Position numbers and translations under genes: made by a program. A stretch of DNA of 64,000 nucleotides from Paenibacillus alkalitolerans. Lineage in GTDB: Bacteria > Bacillota > Bacilli > Paenibacillales > YIM-B00363. Of this stretch, positions 41,535-51,352 are shown piece by piece. The DNA is taken from positions 124,001 to 188,000 of the forward strand of contig NZ_JAEMXM010000002.1 in NCBI RefSeq assembly GCF_016482785.1, written 5' to 3'. The stretch's first letter is position 1. Every line of letters starts with the position of its first letter. Below the pieces are notes generated by a model that saw nothing but the letters and a program-made list of their open reading frames with translations, did no database searches and was not told the DNA's origin.

Positions 41535-43118
41535 TTACGGTTTCAATATTACCGTCGAGTAGCCCGGAAGCGTCAATGTCCCGTCAGCATGCAGTGCAGC
41601 TCCATCCGCGGTGGTGAAGGCTGCGTTCTTGAAGGTCTCTCCGCCCATAACGGAAGCAATGTTCACTTCGGCCGGTTCTTTGCCCAAGTTGTGGACGACC
41701 AGTGAAGCGTCTCCTCCCGAAGTCGCCCGAATGTAGGATTCTATTTTGTCATTGTCCAATTTGAATTCCACTATTCCGCCGTTATGCATCGCCGGGTCGC
41801 CGTTCCGGTATTCGATTAGCCTCTTATAGTGCGAATACAGAGAGTCGGGATCAGAAACCATCTCTTCGGCGGACGCGGCTTCCTTCCCGTTAAACTTCGG
41901 AACGATCCAAGACGTGTTTCCGGCGGCAGTCCGGTCGTTCGTCCACGGGAACGGTTCGCGGATATGTTCGTCAGGCTTCATTCCCGCCATACCGATTTCT
42001 TCCCCGTAGTAGAGGAACGGATTGCCGGGCAGCGTCAGCAGCACGGAGGCAGCCATTCTCGCATGGTCTAAGTTACCGCCCAATACGCTTATTACACGGT
42101 TTTGATCGTGATTGGCGAGAAAGATCGAATCGGTAAAAGCTCCTCCGGCAGACTTATGGTATAACGCGTATATTCGATCCAACGAGAAAGCGATATTGGA
42201 GCTCGTTTCCGATCGAACCATATCAAGCACGCGTTTGGCAAGATCAAAGTTAAAGGCCGAGCTCATCGCATGATTGAAGTAAGGCGCGACGACGGCGGGA
42301 CTGTCCCATACTTCCCCGATCATGACGATGCCGTGATTTTGTTCCTCCATCGCCTTCCGAAACTCCTGCCACCAGGCCATGTTTTTCTCCGCTGTTTCAG
42401 GCTTGCCGCGATCGCTCTGCAAGTTCTCGTATATGTGTTTAGCTGCATCGAGACGGAATCCGTCAACGCCGAGTTCAAGCCAATGTTTCCCGACGGCGAT
42501 CATTTCTTGGCGAACTTCGGGGTTGTCCAAATTCAGATCGGGCATGCCTTCCCAGAATACACCCAAGTAGTGCGATCCGTTCTTCGCGTGCCACGCTTTG
42601 GACGCGCCTGTCGCGCTGCCGCCGGTAACCGGCGTTTCCACGTCGGCCCACGTATACCAATCGCGCTTCGGGCTGTCTTCCCCTTTCGCCGACTCGATGA
42701 ACCACGGATGCTGCACGCTGGAATGGTTCACGACAAAATCCATGATTATCTTTATATCGCGTTTATGCGCTTCATCCGTTAAACGCTTCAAATCATCAAC
42801 AGTACCGTAATCGGGGTTAATGCCATAATAATCGGTTACGTCGTACCCATGATAGCTTGGGGACGGATTGACCGGCATTAGCCATATGCCGCGCACACCC
42901 AGATCGGCCAAGTAATCCAGCTTTTCGGTAACGCCGTTCAAATCGCCGATGCCGTCACCGTTCGTGTCGTAGAAGGTGCGGACGAATATTTCATAATAAA
43001 CACGTGACGGCTGATCCGCAGCCGTAAACGCTGCCGCTTCCGGCGACGGCGATGTACAGCCCGTGAACAGCAAGATGAGAACCAACAAGGGAACGATCAG
43101 ACGCACAGTCTTTATCAT
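41535..43118 (-). CDS. Alpha-amylase-family lipoprotein (GH13)
   Basis: 527 residues. ATG 43118 overlaps the MalG stop (GGATGA), so it is translated by coupling. A lipoprotein signal ends L-L-F-T-G-C-T-S. GH13 regions: DFVVNHSS, GFRLDAAKH (nucleophile Asp), MIGEVWD (acid-base Glu) and FLANHDQNR. Anchored outside, it would cut starch or maltodextrins to sugars for the MalEFG transporter in the same operon. Upstream in-frame starts lie inside malG and are unlikely. Confidence 0.93.
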   Translation of the reverse strand: MIKTVRLIVPLLVLILLFTGCTSPSPEAAAFTAADQPSRVYYEIFVRTFYDTNGDGIGDLNGVTEKLDYLADLGVRGIWLMPVNPSPSYHGYDVTDYYGINPDYGTVDDLKRLTDEAHKRDIKIIMDFVVNHSSVQHPWFIESAKGEDSPKRDWYTWADVETPVTGGSATGASKAWHAKNGSHYLGVFWEGMPDLNLDNPEVRQEMIAVGKHWLELGVDGFRLDAAKHIYENLQSDRGKPETAEKNMAWWQEFRKAMEEQNHGIVMIGEVWDSPAVVAPYFNHAMSSAFNFDLAKRVLDMVRSETSSNIAFSLDRIYALYHKSAGGAFTDSIFLANHDQNRVISVLGGNLDHARMAASVLLTLPGNPFLYYGEEIGMAGMKPDEHIREPFPWTNDRTAAGNTSWIVPKFNGKEAASAEEMVSDPDSLYSHYKRLIEYRNGDPAMHNGGIVEFKLDNDKIESYIRATSGGDASLVVHNLGKEPAEVNIASVMGGETFKNAAFTTADGAALHADGTLTLPGYSTVILKP

Positions 43119-43951
43119 CCTTTGGAAGCACCCGCCGTCAATCCTTGAATGAGGTATCGCTGCAACCAAATAAACAAAATCGTGACCGGTATGGCGACAA
43201 GGACAGCGCCTGCCGCAAACAGCGTAAATTCTGTGGAATTGCGCTGGTTGACCATACTCCAAAGACCTACCGCGAGCGTGCGCTGCTCCTCCGTTCGCAA
43301 GATGAGCTGGGCGAACAAGAAATCGACCCACGCTCCGTTAAAAATCATCAGGCCCACATACGTGATCATCGGTTTCGTCAGCGGCATCATTATTTTGAAG
43401 AAGATAGTCCAATGACCCGCCCCGTCAATTCTCGCCGCCTCGTCCAAGCTTCTCGGGATGGAATCGTAGAAACCTTTGGCCACCCACACGTTCGGAATAA
43501 TCGATCCGGCACTATAAACCAAAATCAACGCCCAATGGTTGTTCAATAAGTTCAATTGCAATAGGAAAATGTAGATGGCGATCATCGCCATGAAGCTGGG
43601 AAACATTTGTAAAACAAGTACGGCTGTCAATCCCTGCTTACGGCCTTTGAACCGGTACCTCGAGATCGCATATGAAGTCAATAGCGTTAAGAAGGTGCCG
43701 AACATGGTCGAAAAAACCGCTATTTTGAGCGTATTCATGAACCAAAGCGGATAATCCGTCTTCGTGAACAAGTTGCGGTAATGCTCCACCGTGAAAGCTC
43801 TTGGAATCAGTGTATCGCTATATAAACTGTTTCCGGCTTTTAAAGAGGACATGACGATCCAAAGCGCAGGATAAATGGCCGCGAGACAAAGCAGAATCAA
43901 TATAACGTAACTTAGAAACAACCCGGCGTTGCCCTTTCCCCGTCGGCTCAT
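43115..43951 (-). CDS. malG: Maltodextrin ABC permease MalG-like
   Basis: 278 residues, six membrane helices. The EAA loop reads DSIPRSLDEAARIDGAGHWTIFFKIMMPLTKP. The C-terminus ends QRYLIQGLTAGASKG, as in MalG. Overlaps malF upstream and the amylase gene downstream by 4 bp each. No ATPase is encoded; a shared MsmX-type ATPase elsewhere is expected, as in Bacillus. The EAA motif is quoted as landmarks of one loop near residues 175-205. Confidence 0.92.
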   Translation of the reverse strand: MSRRGKGNAGLFLSYVILILLCLAAIYPALWIVMSSLKAGNSLYSDTLIPRAFTVEHYRNLFTKTDYPLWFMNTLKIAVFSTMFGTFLTLLTSYAISRYRFKGRKQGLTAVLVLQMFPSFMAMIAIYIFLLQLNLLNNHWALILVYSAGSIIPNVWVAKGFYDSIPRSLDEAARIDGAGHWTIFFKIMMPLTKPMITYVGLMIFNGAWVDFLFAQLILRTEEQRTLAVGLWSMVNQRNSTEFTLFAAGAVLVAIPVTILFIWLQRYLIQGLTAGASKG

Positions 43952-45261
43952 TGGATCATATCCTCCTCTTTGAACGACTTCGTTTTGCGGAAATTATATA
44001 TGGAGAACGTGGCAATCATCACGAAAATAATGATGCCCAGAGCGGATGCAAAGTTGTACTCCTGGTTATTCAAGGTCAATTTATAAAGCCATGTAATGAG
44101 CAAATCGGTACTGCCCGCATACTGATATTTCGGGTTGACCGGATCCCCGTTCGTTAACAAAAAGATCACGTTAAAGTTATTGATGTTTCCCGCAAATTGC
44201 ATGATCAGGATAGGCGCGGTAGCAAACAATACGAACGGCATCGTAATATTTTTAAATTTTTGGAACGGATTTGCCCCGTCAACTTCCGCAGCTTCGTACA
44301 TATCCCGCGGAATCGTCGTTAATACGCCGCAAACCAATATCATCGAAACCGGAATGCCGATCCACATGTTGACCAGAATGACCGTTATTTTCGCCCAGAA
44401 CGGATCGGTCAGCCAAGGCAGCCCTTGCAAGCCGAACATCCGCAAATAATCGTTGATCGGACCGAACTGGTTGTTGAACAGGTTGCGCATGACAAGCAAA
44501 GATACCAAGTTTGGAATGGCAAATGGAATAATGAGAACCGTTCTCCACAATTTTTTCAATCGGACACGAGGCTGTTCAATGAGCAAGGCAACCAGTATTC
44601 CTGCGAAATACGTCGTAACTGTCGCGATGACGGCCCAAATCAATGTCCATGAGAGAACGCCGGCGAACGTTCGGCTCCAAGTCTTTAACTGCACCAGATT
44701 CAAGAACGTCTTAAATCCCGTCCAGTCGACGAGCTTCCCCGGAGGCAAATTGTTCCCGCCGAAGTTGGTGAACGCAATCAAAATACTGAAGACGAGCGGC
44801 AATACGGTTAAAAATATAGTAACGATGATGGGTAGAAACAGTATGATGAAAGGGAAATACTTTTCGTTCACGTTAGTCAAGGTCTGCCGAAACGAATATA
44901 TGTCCTTCCCAGCATCTCGAAGTTTTCCGGTTTGAGAAGCGTCTTTTACGTTTAATGTGTACAAAAATGCAATAATTCCCATAACGATAAACGCGATAAG
45001 ACCTTCTATCATTAAGTAGACGGAGTGATCGCCTTCCACTCTTTTGAATTGCTTTCCGACCTTTACCAATCCGCCAGCCTGATCGCCGAGCGTGATTAAT
45101 CCTCTAATCGATTCAGCCAAATCGGTTATGAAGAAATACCAACCGAGAACGCCGATGGCTAAAAACAGAACACCTTTGATCCATTGCCGATTGTACAGCT
45201 GGCCTAAACCCATAAACAGGACGGACAGCAGTGCAGCTGTTTTTTGGTGCCGGCTTGCCAC
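43948..45261 (-). CDS. malF: Maltodextrin ABC permease MalF-like
   Basis: 437 residues from GTG 45261, 8-9 bp after GGGGGAGGAT. The first part has two extra membrane helices and a cytosolic or outer linker, as in the longer MalF proteins of Firmicutes. The EAA loop is RDMYEAAEVDGANPFQKFKN, in the C-terminal third. It starts 89 bp after malE and overlaps malG by 4 bp. Confidence 0.92.
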   Translation of the reverse strand: MASRHQKTAALLSVLFMGLGQLYNRQWIKGVLFLAIGVLGWYFFITDLAESIRGLITLGDQAGGLVKVGKQFKRVEGDHSVYLMIEGLIAFIVMGIIAFLYTLNVKDASQTGKLRDAGKDIYSFRQTLTNVNEKYFPFIILFLPIIVTIFLTVLPLVFSILIAFTNFGGNNLPPGKLVDWTGFKTFLNLVQLKTWSRTFAGVLSWTLIWAVIATVTTYFAGILVALLIEQPRVRLKKLWRTVLIIPFAIPNLVSLLVMRNLFNNQFGPINDYLRMFGLQGLPWLTDPFWAKITVILVNMWIGIPVSMILVCGVLTTIPRDMYEAAEVDGANPFQKFKNITMPFVLFATAPILIMQFAGNINNFNVIFLLTNGDPVNPKYQYAGSTDLLITWLYKLTLNNQEYNFASALGIIIFVMIATFSIYNFRKTKSFKEEDMIQ

Positions 45262-45349
45262 GTTCTCCCATCCTCCCCCGCAAGTAAAATGACAGGATTC
45301 CGCATCCTTGGAAGAGACGAAATCCTGCATAAATCTTTAGTTCGAACGG

Positions 45350-46663
45350 TTACTGAGCGGCTTTAATTTTTTCCTTAATGGTGTTTGCGTTCGTATCGAG
45401 CGTCGCCTTCACGTCGGCGCCGTCGTTCCATACCGTCGTCAATGCGCCCGCGCCCGGCTCCCATACGTCACGCATTGCGGGAATGGAAGGCATCGGCGTG
45501 GAATTCACGAATTGCTGCGAGAAGCCGCTGACAATCGGGTTATCCACAATGACCGGATCTTGATTCGCTTCTTTGTTCGCAGGGATAATTCCCGTCATTT
45601 CATGGTTCAACAACTGAATTTCCTTACTGGATGCGAATTGCGCGAACAATTTCGCCGCATTCGGATATTTCGTGTACGAGTTTACATAATAAGATTTAAC
45701 ACCTGAGAACGAAATCGGATCTTTGCCGTTCGGGAATTTCGGCAGAGGTGCCACGCCAAAGTTCACTTTGTCGCGGAAAGAGCTTACCGCCCAAGGACCG
45801 TCAATGTTCATCGCCAATTTGCCTTCCGTGAACAATTGGGTCTTCACGTCCCAAGTAATGTCGCCTGTGTTGACCGGAAGAATTTCTTTCAAGCTTTGCA
45901 TGAACTTCAAGCCTTCGACCGAGCCTTCGTTATTCAGGCCGAAGTCTTCCGGATTCGTACCGTTGTCTCCGAATACGTATCCGCCGAAGCCGGAGAAGAA
46001 GATGTGGCCGAAATAGAAGTTGCCGACTTCCCACATTATTCCGTATTTCTTATTGTTAACGTCGTTGAATGTCTTGGAGAACTCGATCACTTCATCCCAT
46101 GTTTTCGGTGCTTCGGGAAGAAGGTCTTTGTTATAGAACAATGCATAGGTTTCAACGGATTTCGGGTAGCCGTACAGCATTCCGTCGTAGCTGGAAGCGG
46201 TAATCGCCGCTTCTACCATGCTGTTGCGGGTTTCTTCTTCATGAATGTCGTTCGGAAGCAGCAGTGTCGCCGTCACCGCCGGACCGATTTGATCATGCGG
46301 GAGCGTAAGGATGTCCGCGGCCAACCCCGCGGGTCCGTCCGTCGCAAGGCGCCCGCCTTGGTCTCCTCCCGGAACTACTTCGACAGTTACAGGTACGCCG
46401 TATTTCTCTTCGAAGCGTTTGCCGACCTCTTCAATGAATGGCTTTTCTTCTTGGGATTCCCACACAACGAGCTTCGCTCCGTCTTCCGGTGTCAACTCAT
46501 CGGTTTCGCCGGTATTTTCAGCTTCTTGATTTGCCGGTTCGGCGGAAGCTTGATCGCCTCCTGCCGCATCATTTTCCTCCGTTGCGTTGCTGCCGCCGCA
46601 TGCAGCGAGCGAGAACGCGAGAACAAGCGCAAGAATGAGTGCAAACCACGGTTTCATCTTCAT
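45350..46663 (-). CDS. malE: Maltodextrin-binding lipoprotein MalE-like
   Basis: 437 residues. Signal peptide with lipobox SLAACGG, then an acidic low-complexity linker (about 25-60) that spaces it from the membrane. The body is a family-1 binding protein: LVVWESQEEKPFIEEVGKRF, the DGMLYGYPKSVETYALFYNKDL block and MNIDGPWAVSSF, all near the maltose-binding consensus. First gene of the operon, read away from the LacI-family gene. Confidence 0.93.
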   Translation of the reverse strand: MKMKPWFALILALVLAFSLAACGGSNATEENDAAGGDQASAEPANQEAENTGETDELTPEDGAKLVVWESQEEKPFIEEVGKRFEEKYGVPVTVEVVPGGDQGGRLATDGPAGLAADILTLPHDQIGPAVTATLLLPNDIHEEETRNSMVEAAITASSYDGMLYGYPKSVETYALFYNKDLLPEAPKTWDEVIEFSKTFNDVNNKKYGIMWEVGNFYFGHIFFSGFGGYVFGDNGTNPEDFGLNNEGSVEGLKFMQSLKEILPVNTGDITWDVKTQLFTEGKLAMNIDGPWAVSSFRDKVNFGVAPLPKFPNGKDPISFSGVKSYYVNSYTKYPNAAKLFAQFASSKEIQLLNHEMTGIIPANKEANQDPVIVDNPIVSGFSQQFVNSTPMPSIPAMRDVWEPGAGALTTVWNDGADVKATLDTNANTIKEKIKAAQ

Positions 46664-46810
46664 GTAGATGCTTGACCCTCTTTCAATAAAATTATTTAGG
46701 ATGAGGCTTGGCCACCGGTCCGTGCGTTACGGTGCAACCCGCACCGGAGGCGGCTGCGTTCCTCCACTCCGCAATGTTATTGCCATATTCACGGTTTGCA
46801 CACTTCTTTG

Positions 46811-46938
46811 TGCAAACGATTGTGCAAAAAAGTCGCGAAATGGCTTTTCCGGTAATACAAAAGCGTTTTCATTTCGATTGTAAACGCTTTACGTGCATCT
46901 TTCGACCTGATTATAGCGCAATCGTTAAATCGTTTGCA
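46811..46938. promoter_or_regulatory. LacI-type and cre-like operator sites upstream of malE
   Basis: TGCAAACGATTGTGCA (46811-46826) has the CAAnCGnTTG core of MalR/LacI-family operators. TTGTAAACGCTTTACG (46878-46893) resembles a catabolite-responsive element with one or two mismatches. Near 46920-46938 two half-sites follow (CAATCGTTAAATCGTTTGCA). They would give malE control by maltodextrin and by carbon catabolite state. Confidence 0.6.
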
Positions 46939-47105
46939 CGCAGACGAAATTACCGAAATACCGCAATTATTATAAACTATGTAGTTATTACTCACATTTA
47001 CTCCAATTTACTTCCTTTTTTGCGTATTATTTATCACATGGACTTTTACCCTTATATTTTCCCGGTTTACAAGAGCCGAACCATAGGTTAACATAATATT
47101 TACAA

Positions 47106-47150
47106 GTGAAAACGATTGCACTAATTAATGCGGTGCGAAAACGGTTGCAC
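47106..47150 (+). promoter_or_regulatory. Two tandem operator-like sites before the lacI-type gene
   Basis: GTGAAAACGATTGCAC (47106-47121) and GTGCGAAAACGGTTGCAC (47133-47150), 27 bp apart centre to centre, share the AACGRTTGCAC half. They lie just after TTAACATAATATT, which looks like the regulator's promoter, so they probably mediate autoregulation. Confidence 0.6.
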
Positions 47151-47192
47151 AATAACGACGCCAATTTTTCAATATACAGGAGCTGATTACGC

Positions 47193-48224
47193 ATGATCGT
47201 TACGATCAAAGATGTGGCCAAACGAGCCGGGGTATCCCCCTCCACCGTCTCCCGCGTCATCTCTAACCACCCGAGAATCAGCGCCTCGACATCGGAGAAA
47301 GTCCGCAAAGTGATGGAGGAAATCGGATATCATCCGAACATTATGGCGAAAAGCCTCGTTTCGAGAACGACCCGCACCATTGCCGTCATTTTGCCGAAGC
47401 CGGCCGAGGAGCTGTTTCTGAACTTGTTTTTCTCCGAAGTGATCCGCGGCATCGTGACCCAAGCGACACGATCCGGGTACGATTTATTGATGGCGACCGG
47501 CGCGACGGAACGGGAGGAGTTGGAGACGGTCACTCGGCTTGTGAAAGGGCGCCGGGTGGACGGCATTCTTCTGTTGTACTCTAGAATTAACGACCCGGTG
47601 ATTTCGCTGTTGAGAGAGCTTAATTTCCCTTTTGTTCTAGTCGGAAGAAGCTCGGATTACGAAGACATGCTGTCGATCGATAACGACAACGTTCAAGCCG
47701 CATACGACGCGACAAGACACTTGCTCGCGCAAGGTCACGAACGGATCGGCTTTGTGAGCGGGCCCAGAAATTTGATCGTGTCCCGCGACAGACTTGACGG
47801 TTACATGAACGCTATGAAGGAAGCCGGTCTTCCCGTGCAAAGCGAATGGATCGTTGAAGGCGAATTTCTTCAAGAGAGCGGGTATCGGGCGATGTCGTTC
47901 TTGATGGGTTTGCCGGAGCGGCCCACCGGTCTTGTCGTAGTGGACGACGTCGTCACGTTCGGTATACTTCGCGGTCTCGGGGAGCTCGGTTTCTCCGTAC
48001 CGCAGGATATGAGCTTAGTTTCGTTTAATAACATTGCGTTTTCGGAGCTTGCCACTCCGCCGATTACGAGCATAGACATCGGCATCTACCAGTTGGGTTA
48101 CACGGCATCGCAAGAGTTGATCCGAACCATTAAAGGTGAAAACGCTCCGGCGATGAAACGCCATATCATCCCTCACCGGCTGATCGTGCGCGAATCGTCG
48201 TTGACGAATGTAAAGAAAATTTGA
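47193..48224 (+). CDS. LacI-family transcriptional regulator of the maltodextrin operon
   Basis: 343 residues. The N-terminal DNA-binding domain reads TIKDVAKRAGVSPSTVSRVI, followed by the hinge helix (NIMAKSLVSRTTRTIAV) and a sugar-binding domain with GFVSGPRNL and LVVVDDVVTFGILRGL. Close in type to MalR. AGGAG lies 8 bp before ATG. Divergent from malE across a 530-bp gap holding operator-like sites. Confidence 0.92.
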   Translation: MIVTIKDVAKRAGVSPSTVSRVISNHPRISASTSEKVRKVMEEIGYHPNIMAKSLVSRTTRTIAVILPKPAEELFLNLFFSEVIRGIVTQATRSGYDLLMATGATEREELETVTRLVKGRRVDGILLLYSRINDPVISLLRELNFPFVLVGRSSDYEDMLSIDNDNVQAAYDATRHLLAQGHERIGFVSGPRNLIVSRDRLDGYMNAMKEAGLPVQSEWIVEGEFLQESGYRAMSFLMGLPERPTGLVVVDDVVTFGILRGLGELGFSVPQDMSLVSFNNIAFSELATPPITSIDIGIYQLGYTASQELIRTIKGENAPAMKRHIIPHRLIVRESSLTNVKKI

Positions 48225-48393
48225 AGATATGGGGTTGTAAATTACTGTAAAAATCCGAGAGAAACGTCTAAAACAGCGCGGAATCAGGAACTAATTGCCG
48301 CCGTTAGCGATACCTGCTCGTTGCAAAAAATACGCACTGCGTTATAATTAATCTCATTGTTCATCGTGAAATGTTAGAAATGGGGGGTGCACG

Positions 48394-50325
48394 ATGCGGC
48401 GATGGGTTTCCTTTTGTTCAAATATCATAAAAAAATCCTTTAACGGAGCATTGGCTTCAAAACAGGCGCTTCGGAGAGGTTTTTTTAACACGCCCTTTTT
48501 TTTGTTTACGATGTTTCTTACCATTAAATATTACGGCTTGCAAATCCATGTTTTCGGCAACTATAATCCGCTCCAGTGCCTTGCCGTCGCACTGCCGTCG
48601 CTGTTGTTGTTTCTAATTCCGGTGGAGCTCGGCTTCCGACGTAAGAAATCGGAAGCGTACCTGGTACTCAACGCGCTGCTTTCGGCGGCAATGGTTTCGG
48701 TTATCGTGTATTACCGGCAATTCGGAATCGTCGTCACATACCGCGCCTTCTCGCAAGCGCACCAGGTGCTGGATGTGAGCGACAGTATCTTAGATTTGTT
48801 GCAGCCGCTTTACTTATTGTTTTTCTTGGATATCATCATTTGGCTCATACTAACGCTCTGGAAATCGGCTCCGAAGCTATCCGGTTTGCAAATCCGCCGT
48901 ACAAGCTTATCCTCCTTATGGGCGCTCTGTTTTATGACGCTTGTGCTGTTCGCGTATAGTTACGACGGCGTGCTTAACGAGTTGAAGCAAGCGGAACGGA
49001 TGGGACTTGTAAGCTATCAAGTCCATACGCTCGTTTCCGGCGTGCGCGCTGAAACGGCTACCGCGGCGGCTCAGCCGGTGACGCCCGACATCGTGCGCTC
49101 CGTCAAGAACTTGCAGGAGCCCGAATTGCTTCAATGGTTTGGTGCGGCGAAAGGGCGAAATCTTATTGTCGTGCAGCTGGAATCGTTTCAAAATTTCCTC
49201 GTCGGAATGGAAATCGGCGGGAAACCGGTTACGCCCGTCATGAACGAACTGCTTAAAGACAGCTTTTATTTCTCCAACGTGTATCAGCAGATCAGTCAAG
49301 GCAACACGTCGGATGCGGAATTCATGATGAACACGTCGTTCTACCCTCCGGCGCACGGAGCGGCATCGCAAACTTACGGCATCAAGCGGCTTCCAAGCTT
49401 GCCGCGTATTCTTAAGGGGCAAGGTTATACTTCGATCACATTGCATACGAATGAAGCGAAGTTTTGGAACCGGAGCGAGATGTATCCTGCGCTTGGATTC
49501 GACCGTTATTATGACAAACGCTTTTTCGGAGAAGAAGATATAATTGCGTTCGGGGCTTCCGACGAAGTGTTATACAGGAAAACGTCGGAGTTATTGTCTC
49601 AATTAAAGGAACGCGATAAGCCGTTCTATGCGCATGTGATTGCAATGAGTTCCCACCATCCTTTCCTCCCTCCGCCGGAGAAAGAGATGATGCAGCTGCC
49701 CGAGGAATGGGAAGGCACCGATGTGGGGAATTACCTTAAGTTGACCAACTACGCGGACCGGGCGCTGGGGCAGTTCTTTGAGCAGTTGAAAGCGGCCGGC
49801 TTATGGGAACAATCGATGCTCGTGGTCTACGGCGATCATTTCGGACTATCGTCCCACTCGTTAAAAGCTAATGAACGAGAACTATTGGAGGCGGAACTCG
49901 GGAAAGAGTATGATGCGCGCACCGTGCATAACATCCCGCTTGTTATTATGATACCGGGGGTTACGGACGGCGGACAACGATTCGACAACGTCGGCGGACA
50001 GGTCGATTTTATGCCGACCGTAGCGAATTTGCTTGGCTTATCGCTTAAGAATCATGTGATTTTCGGTCAAGACTTGTTGAACTACCGGAAAAACGTTCTC
50101 GGAAGCCGGTATTACTTGCCAACGGGCTCATTTATTAATAACGATATTATGTATATTTCCGGCGAGTCGTTCGGCGAAGGCACCGTGTTGCCTCTCCATA
50201 ACAGCGACCCTCAGTTTAAAGGAGATCCGGAGCTGTACAAAGATGACTTCATTCAAGTTATAAAATTATTGCAGCTGAACGATGCTTACTTGGAATCGCT
50301 CCCCGAACGGCGGCTTTCGTTCTGA
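48394..50325 (+). CDS. LtaS-type lipoteichoic acid synthase/sulfatase
   Basis: 643 residues. Five membrane helices (to about residue 195) precede an outer sulfatase domain. The nucleophile Thr is in QGNTSDAEFMMNTSF; metal-site motifs are VQLESFQNF, MSSHHPF and VVYGDHFG. These enzymes transfer glycerol-phosphate from phosphatidylglycerol to build lipoteichoic acid, or prime it. Its length and order fit LtaS/YqgS; which paralogue cannot be told. A terminator follows at once. Confidence 0.9.
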   Translation: MRRWVSFCSNIIKKSFNGALASKQALRRGFFNTPFFLFTMFLTIKYYGLQIHVFGNYNPLQCLAVALPSLLLFLIPVELGFRRKKSEAYLVLNALLSAAMVSVIVYYRQFGIVVTYRAFSQAHQVLDVSDSILDLLQPLYLLFFLDIIIWLILTLWKSAPKLSGLQIRRTSLSSLWALCFMTLVLFAYSYDGVLNELKQAERMGLVSYQVHTLVSGVRAETATAAAQPVTPDIVRSVKNLQEPELLQWFGAAKGRNLIVVQLESFQNFLVGMEIGGKPVTPVMNELLKDSFYFSNVYQQISQGNTSDAEFMMNTSFYPPAHGAASQTYGIKRLPSLPRILKGQGYTSITLHTNEAKFWNRSEMYPALGFDRYYDKRFFGEEDIIAFGASDEVLYRKTSELLSQLKERDKPFYAHVIAMSSHHPFLPPPEKEMMQLPEEWEGTDVGNYLKLTNYADRALGQFFEQLKAAGLWEQSMLVVYGDHFGLSSHSLKANERELLEAELGKEYDARTVHNIPLVIMIPGVTDGGQRFDNVGGQVDFMPTVANLLGLSLKNHVIFGQDLLNYRKNVLGSRYYLPTGSFINNDIMYISGESFGEGTVLPLHNSDPQFKGDPELYKDDFIQVIKLLQLNDAYLESLPERRLSF

Positions 50326-50353
50326 CGGCGATGAAATTGAATGGGCAAGGTGA

Positions 50354-50379
50354 AAGGCGCGAATTTTCGCGCCTTTTTT
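50354..50379 (+). terminator. Terminator after the LtaS-type gene
   Basis: Perfect 8-bp stem GGCGCGAA/TTCGCGCC with a 2-nt loop, then six T, 28 bp beyond the stop. Confidence 0.92.
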
Positions 50380-50602
50380 GTTGAGTATGACAGAGTAAAA
50401 TATCATTTTATGGAAATACTTTGAATCAAGAAAAGGCACAGCCTTTTCAAACTCACGAATCCATTGTTTCGATGTCGGTTTGTCGCCTTTCCTGACTTAT
50501 ATGTATACTTCTCCCGACTATTTGTACGAATTAGCTGACAAATGGACGATTTGGCCGTACAGATGTACTAATTAGCCAACTTTATCCTGACTGAGGTGCG
50601 AT

Positions 50603-50764
50603 ATGCAAAATCAATTGCTCATGCTTGCAATAGGCGTCATTATTTCCATTGCAGGCATCGTAGCCGTGTTCCTAGGAAACGTATATTTCGGAATGACGCT
50701 AATCATCGTCGGGACGGTCTTGGAGATCGCCTCATTGATTCGGTACCAGAAAACGCGAAGATGA
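50603..50764 (+). CDS. Small two-helix membrane protein
   Basis: 53 residues. ATG 50603 follows GAGGTG at 4-5 bp. Two hydrophobic segments (LLMLAIGVIISIAGIVAVFL and MTLIIVGTVLEIASLI) are joined by a short loop, with a basic C-terminus (RYQKTRR). Both codon pattern and composition look real; it fills a gap that would otherwise be empty. Its 3' end is 13 bp from the convergent MFS remnant. The 220 bp before it hold a 17-bp imperfect direct repeat (GTACGAATTAGCTGAC near 50524, GTACTAATTAGCCAAC near 50564). Confidence 0.7.
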   Translation: MQNQLLMLAIGVIISIAGIVAVFLGNVYFGMTLIIVGTVLEIASLIRYQKTRR

Positions 50765-50776
50765 TCCGAACAACGG

Positions 50777-51352
50777 TCAATTGGACAGAGACGATCCCCG
50801 CCGCGCGCCGGCTTCCGCACCCTGCACGACAGACGGACTGCGGTAAGCAATGACGCCGCTGAGCACGAACAGAGCGAACATACCCCCCAACAAATAAAAC
50901 ATGCTTGGCAACGCCACATGCTGAATGCCCATTCCGCCGAGGTACGGGCCCAAAATGCTGCCGACGCTGAAATGGATCGATGCGATCATATTTGCGGTCG
51001 GAAGCGCCTGTTTCGGCAAACAATCCGCCGCGTATGCAAGCCCCAAAGAATAAAAAGAGCCTACCAGACCGCCGGCCGCGGCGAATGCAATGAGCATGCC
51101 CGGAACATATCCGCCCGCAAGCGGGACGGCAAGGAACACCAGCGCTCCGATCGTTCCGCAGCATAACATCACGGGTTTTCTTCCGATTTTATCGCTTAGC
51201 GCCCCTAACGGCAGCTGCAAAATAAGACTTCCGATCCCGACAGACAGCAGCAGCACGGACACCTCCGACTCACCAATCCCCATCCTCAGCCCGTATACCG
51301 GGAAGTTGGATCCGAAATTTGCGGCCCTTTGGGCTTCATTGAAAAAATCTCC
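50777..51352 (-). pseudogene. MFS transporter, C-terminal half only
   Basis: The frame opens right after a TAA at 51353-51355 and reads FNEAQRAANFGSNFPVYG, then normal MFS sequence including LGALSDKIGRKPVM, to the C-terminus. About 190 residues remain of some 400; helices 1 to 6 are missing. The first possible ATG (51283) lies inside a helix region. The remnant starts within the 3' end of the intact glycosyltransferase gene. Confidence 0.8.
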
